DNA of 64,000 nt from Staphylococcus intermedius NCTC 11048 (GTDB lineage Bacteria > Bacillota > Bacilli > Staphylococcales > Staphylococcaceae). Under the pieces are notes generated by a model. That model had not been told where the DNA came from and did no database searches. It saw only the letters and a program-made list of their open reading frames with translations. The stretch lies in assembly GCF_002902385.1 (NCBI RefSeq), contig NZ_PPQH01000009.1, positions 186,001 through 250,000 on the forward strand, read 5' to 3'. Each line of letters starts with the position of its first letter. Position 1 is the first letter of the stretch. The position numbers were made by a program, and so were the translations under genes. Shown one piece after another: positions 40,130 through 49,151 of the stretch.

Positions 40130-40618
40130 TTATGTATGATATATGAGCCAATGATCCCCAATATAGTGACCATTTACTTTACGCGCGTTTTCTTCTAAAG
40201 CTAAAAATTCGAAGCCAAAGTTATCGTAAAAAATTTTTGCAGCAATGTTGTTTGATGCGACAGAAATGAAGAGGATTTCAACACCATTCTCTTTAGCGTG
40301 GGGAACGAGGCACTCTAATAATTGTTGGTCAATGCCATCATTTCTATATTGAGGTACGACATATAAATATTCGATTAATGCTTTATGGCGTTTCGTAAGT
40401 TGTAAATTGTAGTTGAGTTGTATAAAGCCTACTAATTGATCAGCTTGAAATGCCCCGAATAGTGTTGCACGGTCTTCATTATCAGGGTGAAATAATAAAT
40501 CGATATCTTGAGGTGTCAGTTCAATTTCATAATTGTTAGGATTTGTTTCGACCAGTTGAACGTTATCGATGAATTGTTTAAATTGGCTCAAATCGTTACG
40601 CGTCAATATTTTTATCAT
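40130..40618 (-). CDS. GNAT family N-acetyltransferase
   Basis: 162 aa, minus strand. IEYLYVVPQYRNDGIDQQLLEC is the acetyl-CoA-binding motif A, with the usual Q/RxxGxG/A loop altered to RNDGIDQ. SVASNNIAAKIFYDNFGFEF is motif B. GGAGGTGACCCC precedes the ATG at 40618. Substrate unknown; it may be an aminoglycoside-like or small-molecule acetyltransferase. Confidence 0.85.
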   Translation of the reverse strand: MIKILTRNDLSQFKQFIDNVQLVETNPNNYEIELTPQDIDLLFHPDNEDRATLFGAFQADQLVGFIQLNYNLQLTKRHKALIEYLYVVPQYRNDGIDQQLLECLVPHAKENGVEILFISVASNNIAAKIFYDNFGFEFLALEENARKVNGHYIGDHWLIYHT

Positions 40619-40878
40619 GGGGTCACCTCCGTTATCGTTTGATTCGATATCTCATTATTAATCATAAACAAATAAATTTGTGAATTCAACTTTATTTAAG
40701 AATTTTCTGAATTCAAAAAATACATTTATAAAAATTATGCTTTTTATCACTATTGAAATAAAGAGATATATGATAGGCGTGTAGGTCTTTTTATATGTTC
40801 ATAAGTAAGTGAAATTAACGATTCGACCTAGTTGCGCGAACTATATTTGATATGGCATCAACAAAAGGAGGATACAAC

Positions 40879-40941
40879 GTGCTTGATCATTCAGTAGATA
40901 AAAAAGCGCCGTACCACTATAAAAGTAGCATGGCGCTTTGA
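40879..40941 (+). CDS. Putative 20-residue peptide overlapping a terminator
   Basis: A perfect AAAGGAGG lies 6-7 bases before a GTG; the frame runs 20 codons (LDHSVDKKAPYHYKSSMAL after the start) to TGA. The coding part from AAAGCGCC to GGCGCTTT is also the stem of a hairpin. It may be a real small peptide or a leader; coding is not proven. Confidence 0.4.
   Translation: MLDHSVDKKAPYHYKSSMAL
40903..40939. terminator. Hairpin in the GNAT-ohr gap, probable terminator for ohr
   Basis: AAAGCGCCgtAC pairs with GTagcATGGCGCTTT, with a few unpaired bases. On the minus strand the run ends in TTTTTTATC, so it would terminate ohr. The remaining 40619-41033 sequence shows no other feature. Confidence 0.65.
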
Positions 40942-41033
40942 ATTGTTGACCGAGCCTCAATGTTCAAAAACATTCATGTCTCGTAAAAATAGACATAGGG
41001 CAACAACCATTTATGAATAGATAAACAAATGAA

Positions 41034-41453
41034 TTAATCTTCAACTGTGACATTCATACTAAATTCAATATTACCTTGAGTTGCTTTTGAATACGGACAA
41101 AATGCATGCGCTTCCTCTAAACACTTCTCTGCATCTTCTTGAGACATATTTTTAACTGTTGCTTGAATATCGACACCTAACATAGGACTTTCAGAGTTAG
41201 GGTCGTCCATTAATTTCACTGTTAAGTCAACAACGGGTTCGGCTTTACGAAAACCATTACGTTTTAATATTAAATCAAATGCTCCATTAAAGCATGACGC
41301 ATAACCTGTCGCAAAGAGTTGCTCAGGATTTGTTTCATCTGCTTTAGCATTATCTGGTGGCGCTAGTTTAAACTCTAATTTATTGTCATCTGTTTGAACG
41401 TGTCCTTTACGTCCGCCCGTGTTAGTTGCAGTTGTTTGATAAATGATACCCAT
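41034..41453 (-). CDS. ohr: Organic hydroperoxide resistance protein, Ohr subfamily of OsmC
   Basis: 139 aa, minus strand. Ohr reduces organic hydroperoxides with a pair of redox cysteines, C54 (YASCFNGAF) and C119 (AFCPYSKAT); the conserved arginine is R15. Dihydrolipoyl-type thiols are the usual reductants. AAGGAGGC precedes the ATG. It is divergent from the D-lactate dehydrogenase gene, with a 146-base shared regulatory gap. Confidence 0.93.
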   Translation of the reverse strand: MGIIYQTTATNTGGRKGHVQTDDNKLEFKLAPPDNAKADETNPEQLFATGYASCFNGAFDLILKRNGFRKAEPVVDLTVKLMDDPNSESPMLGVDIQATVKNMSQEDAEKCLEEAHAFCPYSKATQGNIEFSMNVTVED

Positions 41454-41599
41454 CTTGAATGCCTCCTTGTTTTTATCATTGTTACTATCATTTACCCGAT
41501 GCCATCATTTTTAATCATCACACCTTTTCAAGATAAACAGAATAAGCTATAGTTATTTTATTCAGAATTAACTGATATTTATAGTGGGAGGAATCAATC

Positions 41600-42604
41600 A
41601 TGACAAAAATTTTAGTGTTTGATGTAAGGGAAGATGAGTTACCAGCTTTAGAACAATGGAAAACAGCACATCAAGATGAAGTTGAGGTCGAACTGATTGA
41701 ATCGCAGTTAGATGCGTCACATTTGGAGCAATTGGCGGATGTAGATGGTATTACTATTTCACAAACGACCCAATTCGACAGCGGATTTTATAAAGTACTA
41801 GCAGAAAATGGAATCTTTCATATTGCGCAACGTTCAGCGGGGTATGATCAGTTTGATTTAGAGGCGGCAAATCTTGAAAATGTTAAAATTAGTAATGTAC
41901 CTAGTTATTCACCTCAATCGATTGCTGAATTCGCTGTGACACGTACGTTAGAACTCGTGAGACATACAGAACAAATCGACCGAAATATGGCTCAAAATGA
42001 TTTTACGTGGAATTTGAATTTACAAGGACGTACGGTGGAATCATTAAAAATTGGTGTGTTAGGCACAGGACGAATTGGAAGGCGTGCAGCTAAAATATTT
42101 AAAGGGTTTGGTTCAGAAGTTTTAGCTTATGATATTGCACCGAATGAAGCATTAAAAGATGTCGTGACATATGTGGATAGTCTTGAAACACTCATTTCAC
42201 AAGTGGATGTGTTGACACTCCATATTCCTGGTTCTAAAGAAAATCAATATTTAATTAATGAGGCCATTTTAAATCAAGCGAAACCGGGATTGTTATTGAT
42301 TAATGCCGCACGAGGAAGTGTCGTGGATACGAAAGCGTTAATCCGTAGTTTAGAAACGGGTCATGTAGCAGGCGCAGCGATTGATACGTATGAAAATGAA
42401 GGGGCATATTTTAGACATGATTGGAATGGACGCGAATTAGAAGATGAGACTTTAAAAACACTTTTGAATCATGAAAAAGTATTGCTCTCACCACATGTCG
42501 CATTTTATACTGATGAGGCTGTCAAAAACTTAGTCGACATTCCATTAGATGATGTTTTATCGTTTATTCGTACTCGACAAGCTGAAAATATTGTTAATCC
42601 ATAA
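41600..42604 (+). CDS. D-lactate dehydrogenase (D-isomer 2-hydroxyacid dehydrogenase)
   Basis: 334 aa. It reduces pyruvate to D-lactate with NADH. Visible are the NAD-binding GVLGTGRIGRRAAKIF, the catalytic arginine region NAARGSVVDTKAL, and the acid-histidine end (LLSPHVAFYTDEAV). The N-terminal part with RSAGYDQFDLEAA matches the LdhD subgroup (ldhD/ddh) rather than glycerate dehydrogenases. GGGAGGAAT precedes the ATG. It is followed by aroD after 20 bases. Confidence 0.88.
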   Translation: MTKILVFDVREDELPALEQWKTAHQDEVEVELIESQLDASHLEQLADVDGITISQTTQFDSGFYKVLAENGIFHIAQRSAGYDQFDLEAANLENVKISNVPSYSPQSIAEFAVTRTLELVRHTEQIDRNMAQNDFTWNLNLQGRTVESLKIGVLGTGRIGRRAAKIFKGFGSEVLAYDIAPNEALKDVVTYVDSLETLISQVDVLTLHIPGSKENQYLINEAILNQAKPGLLLINAARGSVVDTKALIRSLETGHVAGAAIDTYENEGAYFRHDWNGRELEDETLKTLLNHEKVLLSPHVAFYTDEAVKNLVDIPLDDVLSFIRTRQAENIVNP

Positions 42605-42624
42605 AGAGAAAAGGTGAAACAGAA

Positions 42625-43350
42625 TTGAAAACACAAATCGTTGCGAGTTTAATGCCTTCAAATGATACATTAACGTCTGAAGAGTTGCATCATATCGAAC
42701 GTTACGCGAATGATTTCGATATTCTAGAGTTACGCATTGATGGTTTACCCCAATGTGAAATGACTACGATTAAAGAGATGGTTGAACAAATTGTCGCACT
42801 TCCGGTTACATTTGAGTTGCTTGTGACGTATCGAACATCTCAACAAGGAGGAAAGGGTGCATTGTCGCCGGATGACTATTTACAGTTATTGCGTCAGCTC
42901 GCTACATTAGACAAAGTTGATTTTATTGATATTGAATGGGAACCCAATCAAGAGGAACGTCGTCAAGTCGTTGAAGCGATTCATCAAGGTGGAAAAGTGT
43001 CCATTGCTTCTTATCATAATTTTGAAATGACACCTACCATAGAGGTGCTGAAGAAGACGTACTATCATATGTCGAAACTGGGTGCCAATCATTTAAAAAT
43101 TGCGGTGATGCCTCACACGCAGCAGGACGTTTTAACATTGTTACAAGCATTAAGTGAGGCAAATGAAGCATTACAACAATGGGTGACAGGTATTTCAATG
43201 GGACAACTCGGACTGATATCTAGAACAGCACAAAACACTTTCGGTGGCGCGTTGTCCTATGGTGCTTTATCTGACAGTGTCGCACCAGGTCAACTCCATG
43301 TCCAAACGTTAGCACAAGTGATGCCGCTATACAGTATATTTGAAAGTTAA
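42625..43350 (+). CDS. aroD: 3-dehydroquinate dehydratase, type I
   Basis: 241 aa from a TTG at 42625 (AAGGTG 9 bases before). It dehydrates 3-dehydroquinate to 3-dehydroshikimate through a Schiff base in the shikimate pathway. The Schiff-base lysine is K158 in GANHLKIAVMP, and the catalytic histidine is H131 in IASYHNF. The N-terminal LELRIDG and C-terminal GALSYGALSDSVAPGQL segments are typical of the class. Confidence 0.95.
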   Translation: MKTQIVASLMPSNDTLTSEELHHIERYANDFDILELRIDGLPQCEMTTIKEMVEQIVALPVTFELLVTYRTSQQGGKGALSPDDYLQLLRQLATLDKVDFIDIEWEPNQEERRQVVEAIHQGGKVSIASYHNFEMTPTIEVLKKTYYHMSKLGANHLKIAVMPHTQQDVLTLLQALSEANEALQQWVTGISMGQLGLISRTAQNTFGGALSYGALSDSVAPGQLHVQTLAQVMPLYSIFES

Positions 43351-43403
43351 AATACTGTCGTTTATAATTGATAATGGTTATCAATGATAGAGGGGTAGAT
43401 AGG

Positions 43404-43949
43404 ATGGAACTTCAAGAAGCGATTAAATCAAGAAGAAGTATTAAGAAGTTCAAAAGAGATATGCAAATAGATGAGTCGGCTTTAAAAGAAGCGATTTATG
43501 AAGCGGCAGACGCACCGAATCACGGTATGCGAGAACCTTGGCGTGTGGTTTATGTTCCTAAGCATAAACTTGGTGAGATGAGTCGTGAAATATCACGTTA
43601 CGCCTTTCCAAGAGATCAAGAAAAACAACAAAGTCATTACGATGCGGTAACGAATTTAGGTGGGTTTTTAGCAATTGTGATGAAGTGCGATGCAAGACAA
43701 CGCGAAGAAAATGAAAACTATCTTGCAGTCGGAGCATTTGCGCAAAATCTGCTCCTATTGCTGTATGAAAAAGGTATTGGCACATGTTGGAAAACACCAG
43801 AATATATTTTCAAACCTAAAGTGCGTACGGCATTTGGCGTTGGACCAGACGAAAAGTTAATCGGCTTTTTGTATTTAACAGATTTAGAGGATGAAGAAGA
43901 CTTTCGTAAAGTGCCGCGTAAAAATACTGCGATGATCACAGAGTTTTAA
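43404..43949 (+). CDS. Nitroreductase family protein
   Basis: 181 aa from the ATG at 43404 (GAGGGG 8 bases before). FMN-dependent NAD(P)H oxidoreductase fold: the N-terminal AIKSRRSIKKFKRD with the flavin-phosphate-binding arginines, the substrate region APNHGMREPWRVVYV, and AVGAFAQNLLLLLYEKGIGTCW. Members reduce nitro compounds or flavins. The natural substrate is unknown. Confidence 0.9.
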   Translation: MELQEAIKSRRSIKKFKRDMQIDESALKEAIYEAADAPNHGMREPWRVVYVPKHKLGEMSREISRYAFPRDQEKQQSHYDAVTNLGGFLAIVMKCDARQREENENYLAVGAFAQNLLLLLYEKGIGTCWKTPEYIFKPKVRTAFGVGPDEKLIGFLYLTDLEDEEDFRKVPRKNTAMITEF

Positions 43950-44018
43950 AGGGGATTGTATCACTATATAGGGTTGAAGCTGCATCTTCAATCAGAGTCA
44001 TGCGTTTAATACTAAAAA

Positions 44019-44064
44019 GGAAGAGGGCCAGGACAATTGAGTTTCCCAGGCCTCTTCCTTTTTA
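44019..44064. terminator. Bidirectional terminator after the nitroreductase
   Basis: GGAAGAGGgCCaGG pairs with CCcaGGCCTCTTCC, with runs of A and T on both sides. The start of the downstream text (TTTTTATGGACTTATA) matches the left end of the dispersed repeats. Confidence 0.88.
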
Positions 44065-44089
44065 TGGACTTATAGCGATCATCTGAAAC

Positions 44090-44410
44090 TTAGCCTAAAC
44101 TTTCAGCCAAATAACTTTCAACTTGTTCAGGTGATTTGGCATTTGCAGAATGTAAATGATGCAGTTTCTCACCATTTTGGAAAATTAATAGACTTGGAAT
44201 GCCCATCACTTCATATTGTGTTGCCGCATCTTCTAATTCATCACGATTGACTGCATACCATTTGTATTGGTTGTATTTTTCAACGATAGGGTCAATCCAC
44301 ATATCCATCGCTCTACAGTCAGGGCACCAACCTGCTTCGAATTTAATAATGACAGGTTCGTTACTTTGAATCACTTGATTGAATGAATCCATAGTTGTAA
44401 TACTTTGCAT
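44090..44410 (-). CDS. Thioredoxin family protein
   Basis: 106 aa, minus strand. Thioredoxin fold with the redox motif C29-P-D-C32 in KFEAGWCPDCRAMDMW and the cis-proline loop VMGIPSLLIF. CPDC is atypical for housekeeping thioredoxin (CGPC), so a dedicated oxidoreductase such as the YtpP-like group is more likely. AAGGAGAGG precedes the ATG. Monocistronic. Confidence 0.88.
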   Translation of the reverse strand: MQSITTMDSFNQVIQSNEPVIIKFEAGWCPDCRAMDMWIDPIVEKYNQYKWYAVNRDELEDAATQYEVMGIPSLLIFQNGEKLHHLHSANAKSPEQVESYLAESLG

Positions 44411-44660
44411 GTTAGACCTCTCCTTTTAATTCATAAGTAACGATATTATAACGAATTTTATACAAGAAGTCACCCGTGCAAATTGTTGAATAGATTTTGG
44501 AAGTTACTAAAAAAAGTAATCGTAGTCATGTAAATCGATTTGTCGCTATTTAATTGTTATAGTGCAAAAGTTGTATATGTTGAAGTTTGCATGCAAAAAA
44601 ACAAGCATTTTAAATAATAATTTGTTATATTTATATTAATTTGAACGAGGAGGTTGAACC

Positions 44661-45017
44661 ATGATTAAATTTTATCAATATCCAAACTGCACAACTTGTA
44701 AAAAAGCGGCCAAGTTTTTATCAGATAATGGCGTGAGCTTTGAACCGATCGATATCACACAACACACACCAACGAAAGAAGAATTTCGTCAAATCATTGA
44801 GAAATCAGATATAGATATTAAAAAATTTTTCAACACACATGGTGCCAAATATAGAGAACTGAACTTAAAAGATAAGTTAGGAGATATGAGTGATGAAGAA
44901 AAGTTAGAATTACTCGCATCTGACGGCATGTTAGTGAAAAGACCACTTGCGGTTTCGGGTGATACGGTAACAGTTGGTTTTAAAGAAGCTGAATATCGTG
45001 ACATTTGGGTGTCATAA
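44661..45017 (+). CDS. ArsC/Spx-family protein, YusI-like
   Basis: 118 aa with the N-terminal C10-T-T-C13 (QYPNCTTCKKAAKFL), the ArsC-like fold and the KRPLAVSGDTVTVGFKE stretch near the end. The family includes Spx and MgsR regulators, but the residues after the CxxC and the length fit the small ArsC-like YusI group. In Bacillus yusI also lies next to gcvH. AGGAGG precedes the ATG. Exact activity unknown. Confidence 0.85.
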   Translation: MIKFYQYPNCTTCKKAAKFLSDNGVSFEPIDITQHTPTKEEFRQIIEKSDIDIKKFFNTHGAKYRELNLKDKLGDMSDEEKLELLASDGMLVKRPLAVSGDTVTVGFKEAEYRDIWVS

Positions 45018-45090
45018 AATAGTTGATTGAACCGTTTCAATGTGTCATGATTAACTTGTAACCGTAATCATTAAATAGGAGGGGATTCAA

Positions 45091-45471
45091 GTGGCAGTGC
45101 CAAGTGGATTAAAATATTCAAAAGAACATGAATGGGTAAAAGTTGAAGGAAATACTGCAATTATTGGTATTACTGACTTTGCACAAAGCGAATTAGGTGA
45201 CATCGTTTTCGTTGAGCTTCCAGAAGTAGACGATGAAGTATCAGAAGGTGAAACTTTTGGTAGTGTAGAATCTGTTAAAACAGTTTCTGAATTATATTCC
45301 CCAGTTTCTGGTAAAGTTGTTGCAGTCAATGAAAACTTAGAAGACGCACCAGAAGCAGTCAATGAATCACCATATGAGGAAGCTTGGATGGTTAAAGTTG
45401 AACTGAAAGATGAAAGTGAACTTGATGCATTATTAGATGCTGCAGGTTACGAAAAAATGATTGGCGAATAA
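45091..45471 (+). CDS. gcvH: Glycine cleavage system H protein
   Basis: 126 aa from a GTG with AGGAGGGG upstream. The lipoyl-bearing lysine is K63 in [16 protein letters not shown]. GcvH shuttles the aminomethyl group in glycine cleavage; in Firmicutes it is also the entry point for lipoic acid that LipL then transfers to other enzymes. This gene stands away from the gcvPT genes, as is usual in staphylococci. Confidence 0.96.
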   Translation: MAVPSGLKYSKEHEWVKVEGNTAIIGITDFAQSELGDIVFVELPEVDDEVSEGETFGSVESVKTVSELYSPVSGKVVAVNENLEDAPEAVNESPYEEAWMVKVELKDESELDALLDAAGYEKMIGE

Positions 45472-45483
45472 TATCAAAATGAG

Positions 45484-45518
45484 AACTCCTAGGTAATTTG
45501 ATTATCGAGGAGTTTTTT
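45484..45518 (+). terminator. Terminator after gcvH
   Basis: AACTCCT / AGGAGTT with a 17-base loop and TTTTTT. Confidence 0.7.
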
Positions 45519-45549
45519 ATACTCAAATATTTTTTAGAAGGTGAAGACC

Positions 45550-45945
45550 ATGACGATGATCCATAAGGCTATTGTTGTTGAAGGCAAATCTGATAAAAAA
45601 CGTGTCCAAGAGGTGTTGATAGAACCTGTCGAAATCATTTGTACCCATGGCACGATGGGAATCGAAAAGTTAGACAATATGATTGAATATTTGTATGATA
45701 AGCAAGTCTACATTTTAGTAGATGCTGATGCAGAAGGTCGTCGCATTCGCAAATGGTTTACGACATATTTGAGTGAAAGTACTGATATTTTTATAGATAC
45801 AAAATATAGTGAAGTTGCCCGTTGTCCACGCGATTACCTCTCAAATGTATTGCAGCATTTTGACTTTAAAGTGAAGCAAGACTTTTATGTAAAAGGGAAG
45901 TATTCATATGAAGAGTGTTTCAAAGCAATTGAACAATATATCTGA
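45550..45945 (+). CDS. TOPRIM-domain protein, YusF-like
   Basis: 131 aa from the ATG at 45550 (GAAGGTG 6 bases upstream). TOPRIM motifs are clear: VVEGKSDKKRV with the catalytic glutamate and LVDADAEGRRIRKWF with the DxD. The rest resembles RNase M5-like proteins (ARCPRDYLSNVLQ). YusF in Bacillus lies beside yusE and gcvH, giving conserved order. Nucleic acid substrate unknown. It overlaps the next gene by 38 bases. Confidence 0.85.
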   Translation: MTMIHKAIVVEGKSDKKRVQEVLIEPVEIICTHGTMGIEKLDNMIEYLYDKQVYILVDADAEGRRIRKWFTTYLSESTDIFIDTKYSEVARCPRDYLSNVLQHFDFKVKQDFYVKGKYSYEECFKAIEQYI

Positions 45946-46228
45946 GCATTTTGATCAAAGCGTGCATCTGATTTTTGGTTATACGCCGATGTGTGGCACA
46001 TGTAAAATGTCAGAGCGCATGCTAGATATCGCGAATGAAATCACCCAGTTACCGATTGTCAAGCTAGACTTGAACTATCATCCTGAGTGGAGCCAGGAAA
46101 AAGAAATTCAATCGGTCCCTATTTTAATACTCATGCGCTACGATCAAGAAGTAGAGCGACTCTATGCATTTCATTCCGTACCGTATTTGTTAGAAAAATT
46201 AAAAAAAGTCATTGACGATAGTGAATGA
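45908..46228 (+). CDS. Thioredoxin-like protein, YusE-like
   Basis: 106 aa. The start codon lies inside the end of the TOPRIM gene, with GGGAAG upstream. The active site is CGTC in FGYTPMCGTCKMSERM, and the cis-proline loop is IQSVPILILM. It is likely a thiol oxidoreductase; partner unknown. Position matches yusE of Bacillus. Translationally coupled to yusF. Confidence 0.85.
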   Translation: MKSVSKQLNNISEHFDQSVHLIFGYTPMCGTCKMSERMLDIANEITQLPIVKLDLNYHPEWSQEKEIQSVPILILMRYDQEVERLYAFHSVPYLLEKLKKVIDDSE

Positions 46229-46263
46229 CGATGATATGATAATAATCAATCGAATAGTCAGAA

Positions 46264-46433
46264 AACTCTTATCCAGAGTGGTGGAGGGATGTGCCCTACG
46301 AAGCCCGGCAACCGTCTATATGATAGAAATGGTGCCAATTCACATAAAGTAATCATTTACTTTTGAAGATGAGAGAAAAGCGTCCATATTTATGCTTTCT
46401 CTTTTTTCTTTAAAAGGGAAAGCATTTTTTTTC
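46264..46433 (+). promoter_or_regulatory. SAM-I (S-box) riboswitch with terminator upstream of metN
   Basis: The S-box core is clear: CTCTTATCCAGAGTGGTGGA, GGGATGTGCCCTACGAAGCC and CGGCAACC, with the P1 stem closing at GATGAGAG (about 46368). A terminator ATGCTTTC / GAAAGCAT with TTTTTTTT (46392-46432) follows. High S-adenosylmethionine should stop transcription of the methionine transporter operon. Confidence 0.96.
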
Positions 46434-46469
46434 GAAATTTTTAAAGTAGCAACACAGGGGAGGAACAGT

Positions 46470-47498
46470 ATGATCACACTTAAAAATATAGTGAAAAAGT
46501 ACGAAAGTAAGTCGAAATCTGTTACTGCTGTAGATGGTGTCAACCTTGAAATTGGGAAAGGCAAGATTTATGGCATCATTGGTTTTTCAGGTGCAGGTAA
46601 AAGTACTTTAGTTCGTTTATTTAATCATTTAGAAAAACCGACGTCAGGGGAAGTGATTATCGGTGGTGACAATATCGGACAATTAAGTCCAGCCGAATTA
46701 CGTCAAAAGCGTCAAAAAATCAGTATGATTTTCCAACATTTCAATTTATTGTGGTCAAGAACTGTACTAGACAATATCATTTTTCCACTTGAAATTGCGG
46801 GAGTTCCTAAAAGCCAAGCAAAAGCACAAGCATTAGAATTAGTGTCTCGTGTAGGGCTACAAGGGCGAGAACATGCGTATCCATCTGAACTTTCAGGCGG
46901 ACAAAAGCAACGTGTAGGCATTGCGCGTGCACTTGCTAACGATCCAGAAGTATTGTTATGTGACGAGGCAACAAGTGCGCTAGATCCACAAACTACCGAT
47001 GAAATTTTGGATTTATTACTACAACTCAAAAATGAGAAAAATTTAACGATTATTATGATTACGCATGAAATGCATGTCATTCGTCGTATTTGTGATGAAG
47101 TGGCAGTCATGGAAAATGGTCGTGTTATTGAAGAGGGCAAAGTGTCGCATATTTTCGAGCATCCACAACATCAAGTGACACGCCGATTCGTTCAAGATGA
47201 TTTGAAACCAAGTGATGACAGTGAAGATTTAGCGCAAACTTTTAAATTAGGTAAGGATGAAGTATTGGTTAAGCTGATCTTCTCAGGTGAAAATACGACA
47301 CATCCTGTTGTGTCACACTTAACACAGACACATGGGATTTCATTGAACATTTTAGAAGGTAATATCAAGCATTCCAAAAACGGCACATTAGGTTATTTAT
47401 TAGTGCATATTGAACAGTTTTCGAGTATTAACTTTGACCAGATTCAAGCAGAGTTAAAAGCGCAAAACGTTGAGTTAGAGGTGGTCAGTCATGGGTAA
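46470..47498 (+). CDS. metN: Methionine ABC transporter ATP-binding protein
   Basis: 342 aa from the ATG at 46470 (GGGGAGG upstream); the frame extends further but runs into the riboswitch terminator. Walker [10 protein letters not shown], signature LSGGQKQR, Walker [12 protein letters not shown], and a C-terminal NIL domain (about 265-342) that senses intracellular methionine. It powers import by MetI and MetQ. It overlaps metI by 8 bases. Confidence 0.96.
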   Translation: MITLKNIVKKYESKSKSVTAVDGVNLEIGKGKIYGIIGFSGAGKSTLVRLFNHLEKPTSGEVIIGGDNIGQLSPAELRQKRQKISMIFQHFNLLWSRTVLDNIIFPLEIAGVPKSQAKAQALELVSRVGLQGREHAYPSELSGGQKQRVGIARALANDPEVLLCDEATSALDPQTTDEILDLLLQLKNEKNLTIIMITHEMHVIRRICDEVAVMENGRVIEEGKVSHIFEHPQHQVTRRFVQDDLKPSDDSEDLAQTFKLGKDEVLVKLIFSGENTTHPVVSHLTQTHGISLNILEGNIKHSKNGTLGYLLVHIEQFSSINFDQIQAELKAQNVELEVVSHG

Positions 47499-48186
47499 AA
47501 GTTTTAACGAAATCTTACAAGAAATGATAACAATGCCGAATGTACGCTGGCCAGATGTGTGGGAAGCCACGTATGAAACATTGTATATGACCATTATTTC
47601 AACAGCGTTTTCATTCGTTTTGGGATTGATTTTAGGTGTCATCTTGTTTTTAACATCTAAAAGTGAGTCGAAAATCGGACGCGTATTTTACAATATTGTA
47701 TCGTTTGTTGTGAACCTATTCAGAGCGATTCCATTCATCATTTTAATCTTGCTCTTAATTCCATTCACAAGTTTGCTACTCGGTACAATTAGTGGTCCAA
47801 CAGGTGCCTTACCTGCCTTGATCATCGGTGCTTCACCATTCTACGGTCGTTTAGTGGAGATTGCATTGAAAGAAATTGATAAAGGTGTGATCGAAGCAGC
47901 ACGTTCAATGGGGGCAACAACTTGGAATATCGTACTTAAAGTGTTAATTCCAGAGTCATTGCCGGCACTCATTTCAGGTATTACTGTGACAGCTATTGCG
48001 TTAGTCGGTTCAACAGCAGTGGCCGGCGTGATTGGTGCTGGAGGATTAGGTAATCTTGCCTATCTCACAGGTTTTACGCGTAACCAAAATGACGTGATTT
48101 TAGTTTCAACGATTTTAATCTTAATTTTAGTATTTTTAATTCAATTTCTTGGAGATTGGATTACAAATAGAATTGATAAACGTTAA
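47491..48186 (+). CDS. metI: Methionine ABC transporter permease
   Basis: 231 aa, about five membrane helices, with the permease EAA loop ([22 protein letters not shown]) that docks onto MetN. It overlaps metN and lies 19 bases before the first metQ. The name metP is used in Bacillus for the same subunit. Confidence 0.95.
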   Translation: MGKSFNEILQEMITMPNVRWPDVWEATYETLYMTIISTAFSFVLGLILGVILFLTSKSESKIGRVFYNIVSFVVNLFRAIPFIILILLLIPFTSLLLGTISGPTGALPALIIGASPFYGRLVEIALKEIDKGVIEAARSMGATTWNIVLKVLIPESLPALISGITVTAIALVGSTAVAGVIGAGGLGNLAYLTGFTRNQNDVILVSTILILILVFLIQFLGDWITNRIDKR

Positions 48187-48205
48187 TGATTAAGGAGAAT
48201 GTGGA

Positions 48206-49027
48206 ATGAAAAGGATTTTATCAATTATTGTTATTTTAGCTTTAGCCATTGGACTTGCAGCGTGTGGTAATCAGTCAGCAGATAAGAAAGATGATAAGAA
48301 AATTGTTGTTGGTGCCTCACCCGCACCACATGCAGAAATTTTAGAACAAGCGAAACCATTATTGAAGGATAAAGGTTACGAGTTAGAAATTAAAACAATT
48401 AACGATTACACAACACCAAACAAATTATTAGATGCTGGAGAATTAGATGCAAACTTCTTCCAACATACACCTTATTTAGACACTGAGAAAAAAGAAAAAG
48501 GTTACAAAATTGAGTCAGCAGGGGACGTTCACATCGAACCAATGGCTGTATACTCGCATAAACACAAAAGCTTAAAAGATTTACCAAATGGTGCAGAAAT
48601 TTTTGTTTCTAACAACCCAGCTGAACAAGGTCGTTTCTTGAAATTCTTTGTAGACGAAGGTTTAATTAAAATTAAAGATGGCGTTAAAATCCAAAATGCA
48701 ACATTTGACGACATTGTAGAAAACAAAAAAGACATTAAGTTCAATAATAAACAAGCTGCAGAATTTTTACCAAAAACATTCCAAAATGATGAAGGTGATG
48801 CAGTAATTATCAACTCTAACTTTGCGATTGAACAAAAATTAAACCCTCAAAAAGATTCGATTGCTGTTGAAAAAGGTGAAGACAACCCTTATGCCAACTT
48901 AATCGCTGTTAAAGAGGGCCATAAAGACGATGAAAAAATCAAAGCTTTAATGGAAGTGTTACATTCTAAAGAGATTAAAGACTTCATTAAGAAAAAATAT
49001 GATGGTGCGGTATTACCTGCAGAATAA
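48206..49027 (+). CDS. metQ: Methionine-binding lipoprotein, first copy
   Basis: 273 aa NlpA/MetQ-type substrate-binding protein. The lipobox is LAAC (cleavage before the cysteine at position 20). The mature domain starts with GASPAPHAEILEQAKPLLK and carries NYTTPNKLLD-like and FQHTPYLD segments of the family. It binds methionine, including D-forms in many species, and hands it to MetI. AAGGAG precedes the ATG. Confidence 0.94.
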   Translation: MKRILSIIVILALAIGLAACGNQSADKKDDKKIVVGASPAPHAEILEQAKPLLKDKGYELEIKTINDYTTPNKLLDAGELDANFFQHTPYLDTEKKEKGYKIESAGDVHIEPMAVYSHKHKSLKDLPNGAEIFVSNNPAEQGRFLKFFVDEGLIKIKDGVKIQNATFDDIVENKKDIKFNNKQAAEFLPKTFQNDEGDAVIINSNFAIEQKLNPQKDSIAVEKGEDNPYANLIAVKEGHKDDEKIKALMEVLHSKEIKDFIKKKYDGAVLPAE

Positions 49028-49151
49028 GGCGAATCACACTACCATATGATTTGAAATGAAAATATGATGTGGTGTGATTAGGACAAAGCATTAAAAAGCT
49101 TTACTATCACACCATATTCATTATCACAAACAATCAATATGAGGGGAGCGC

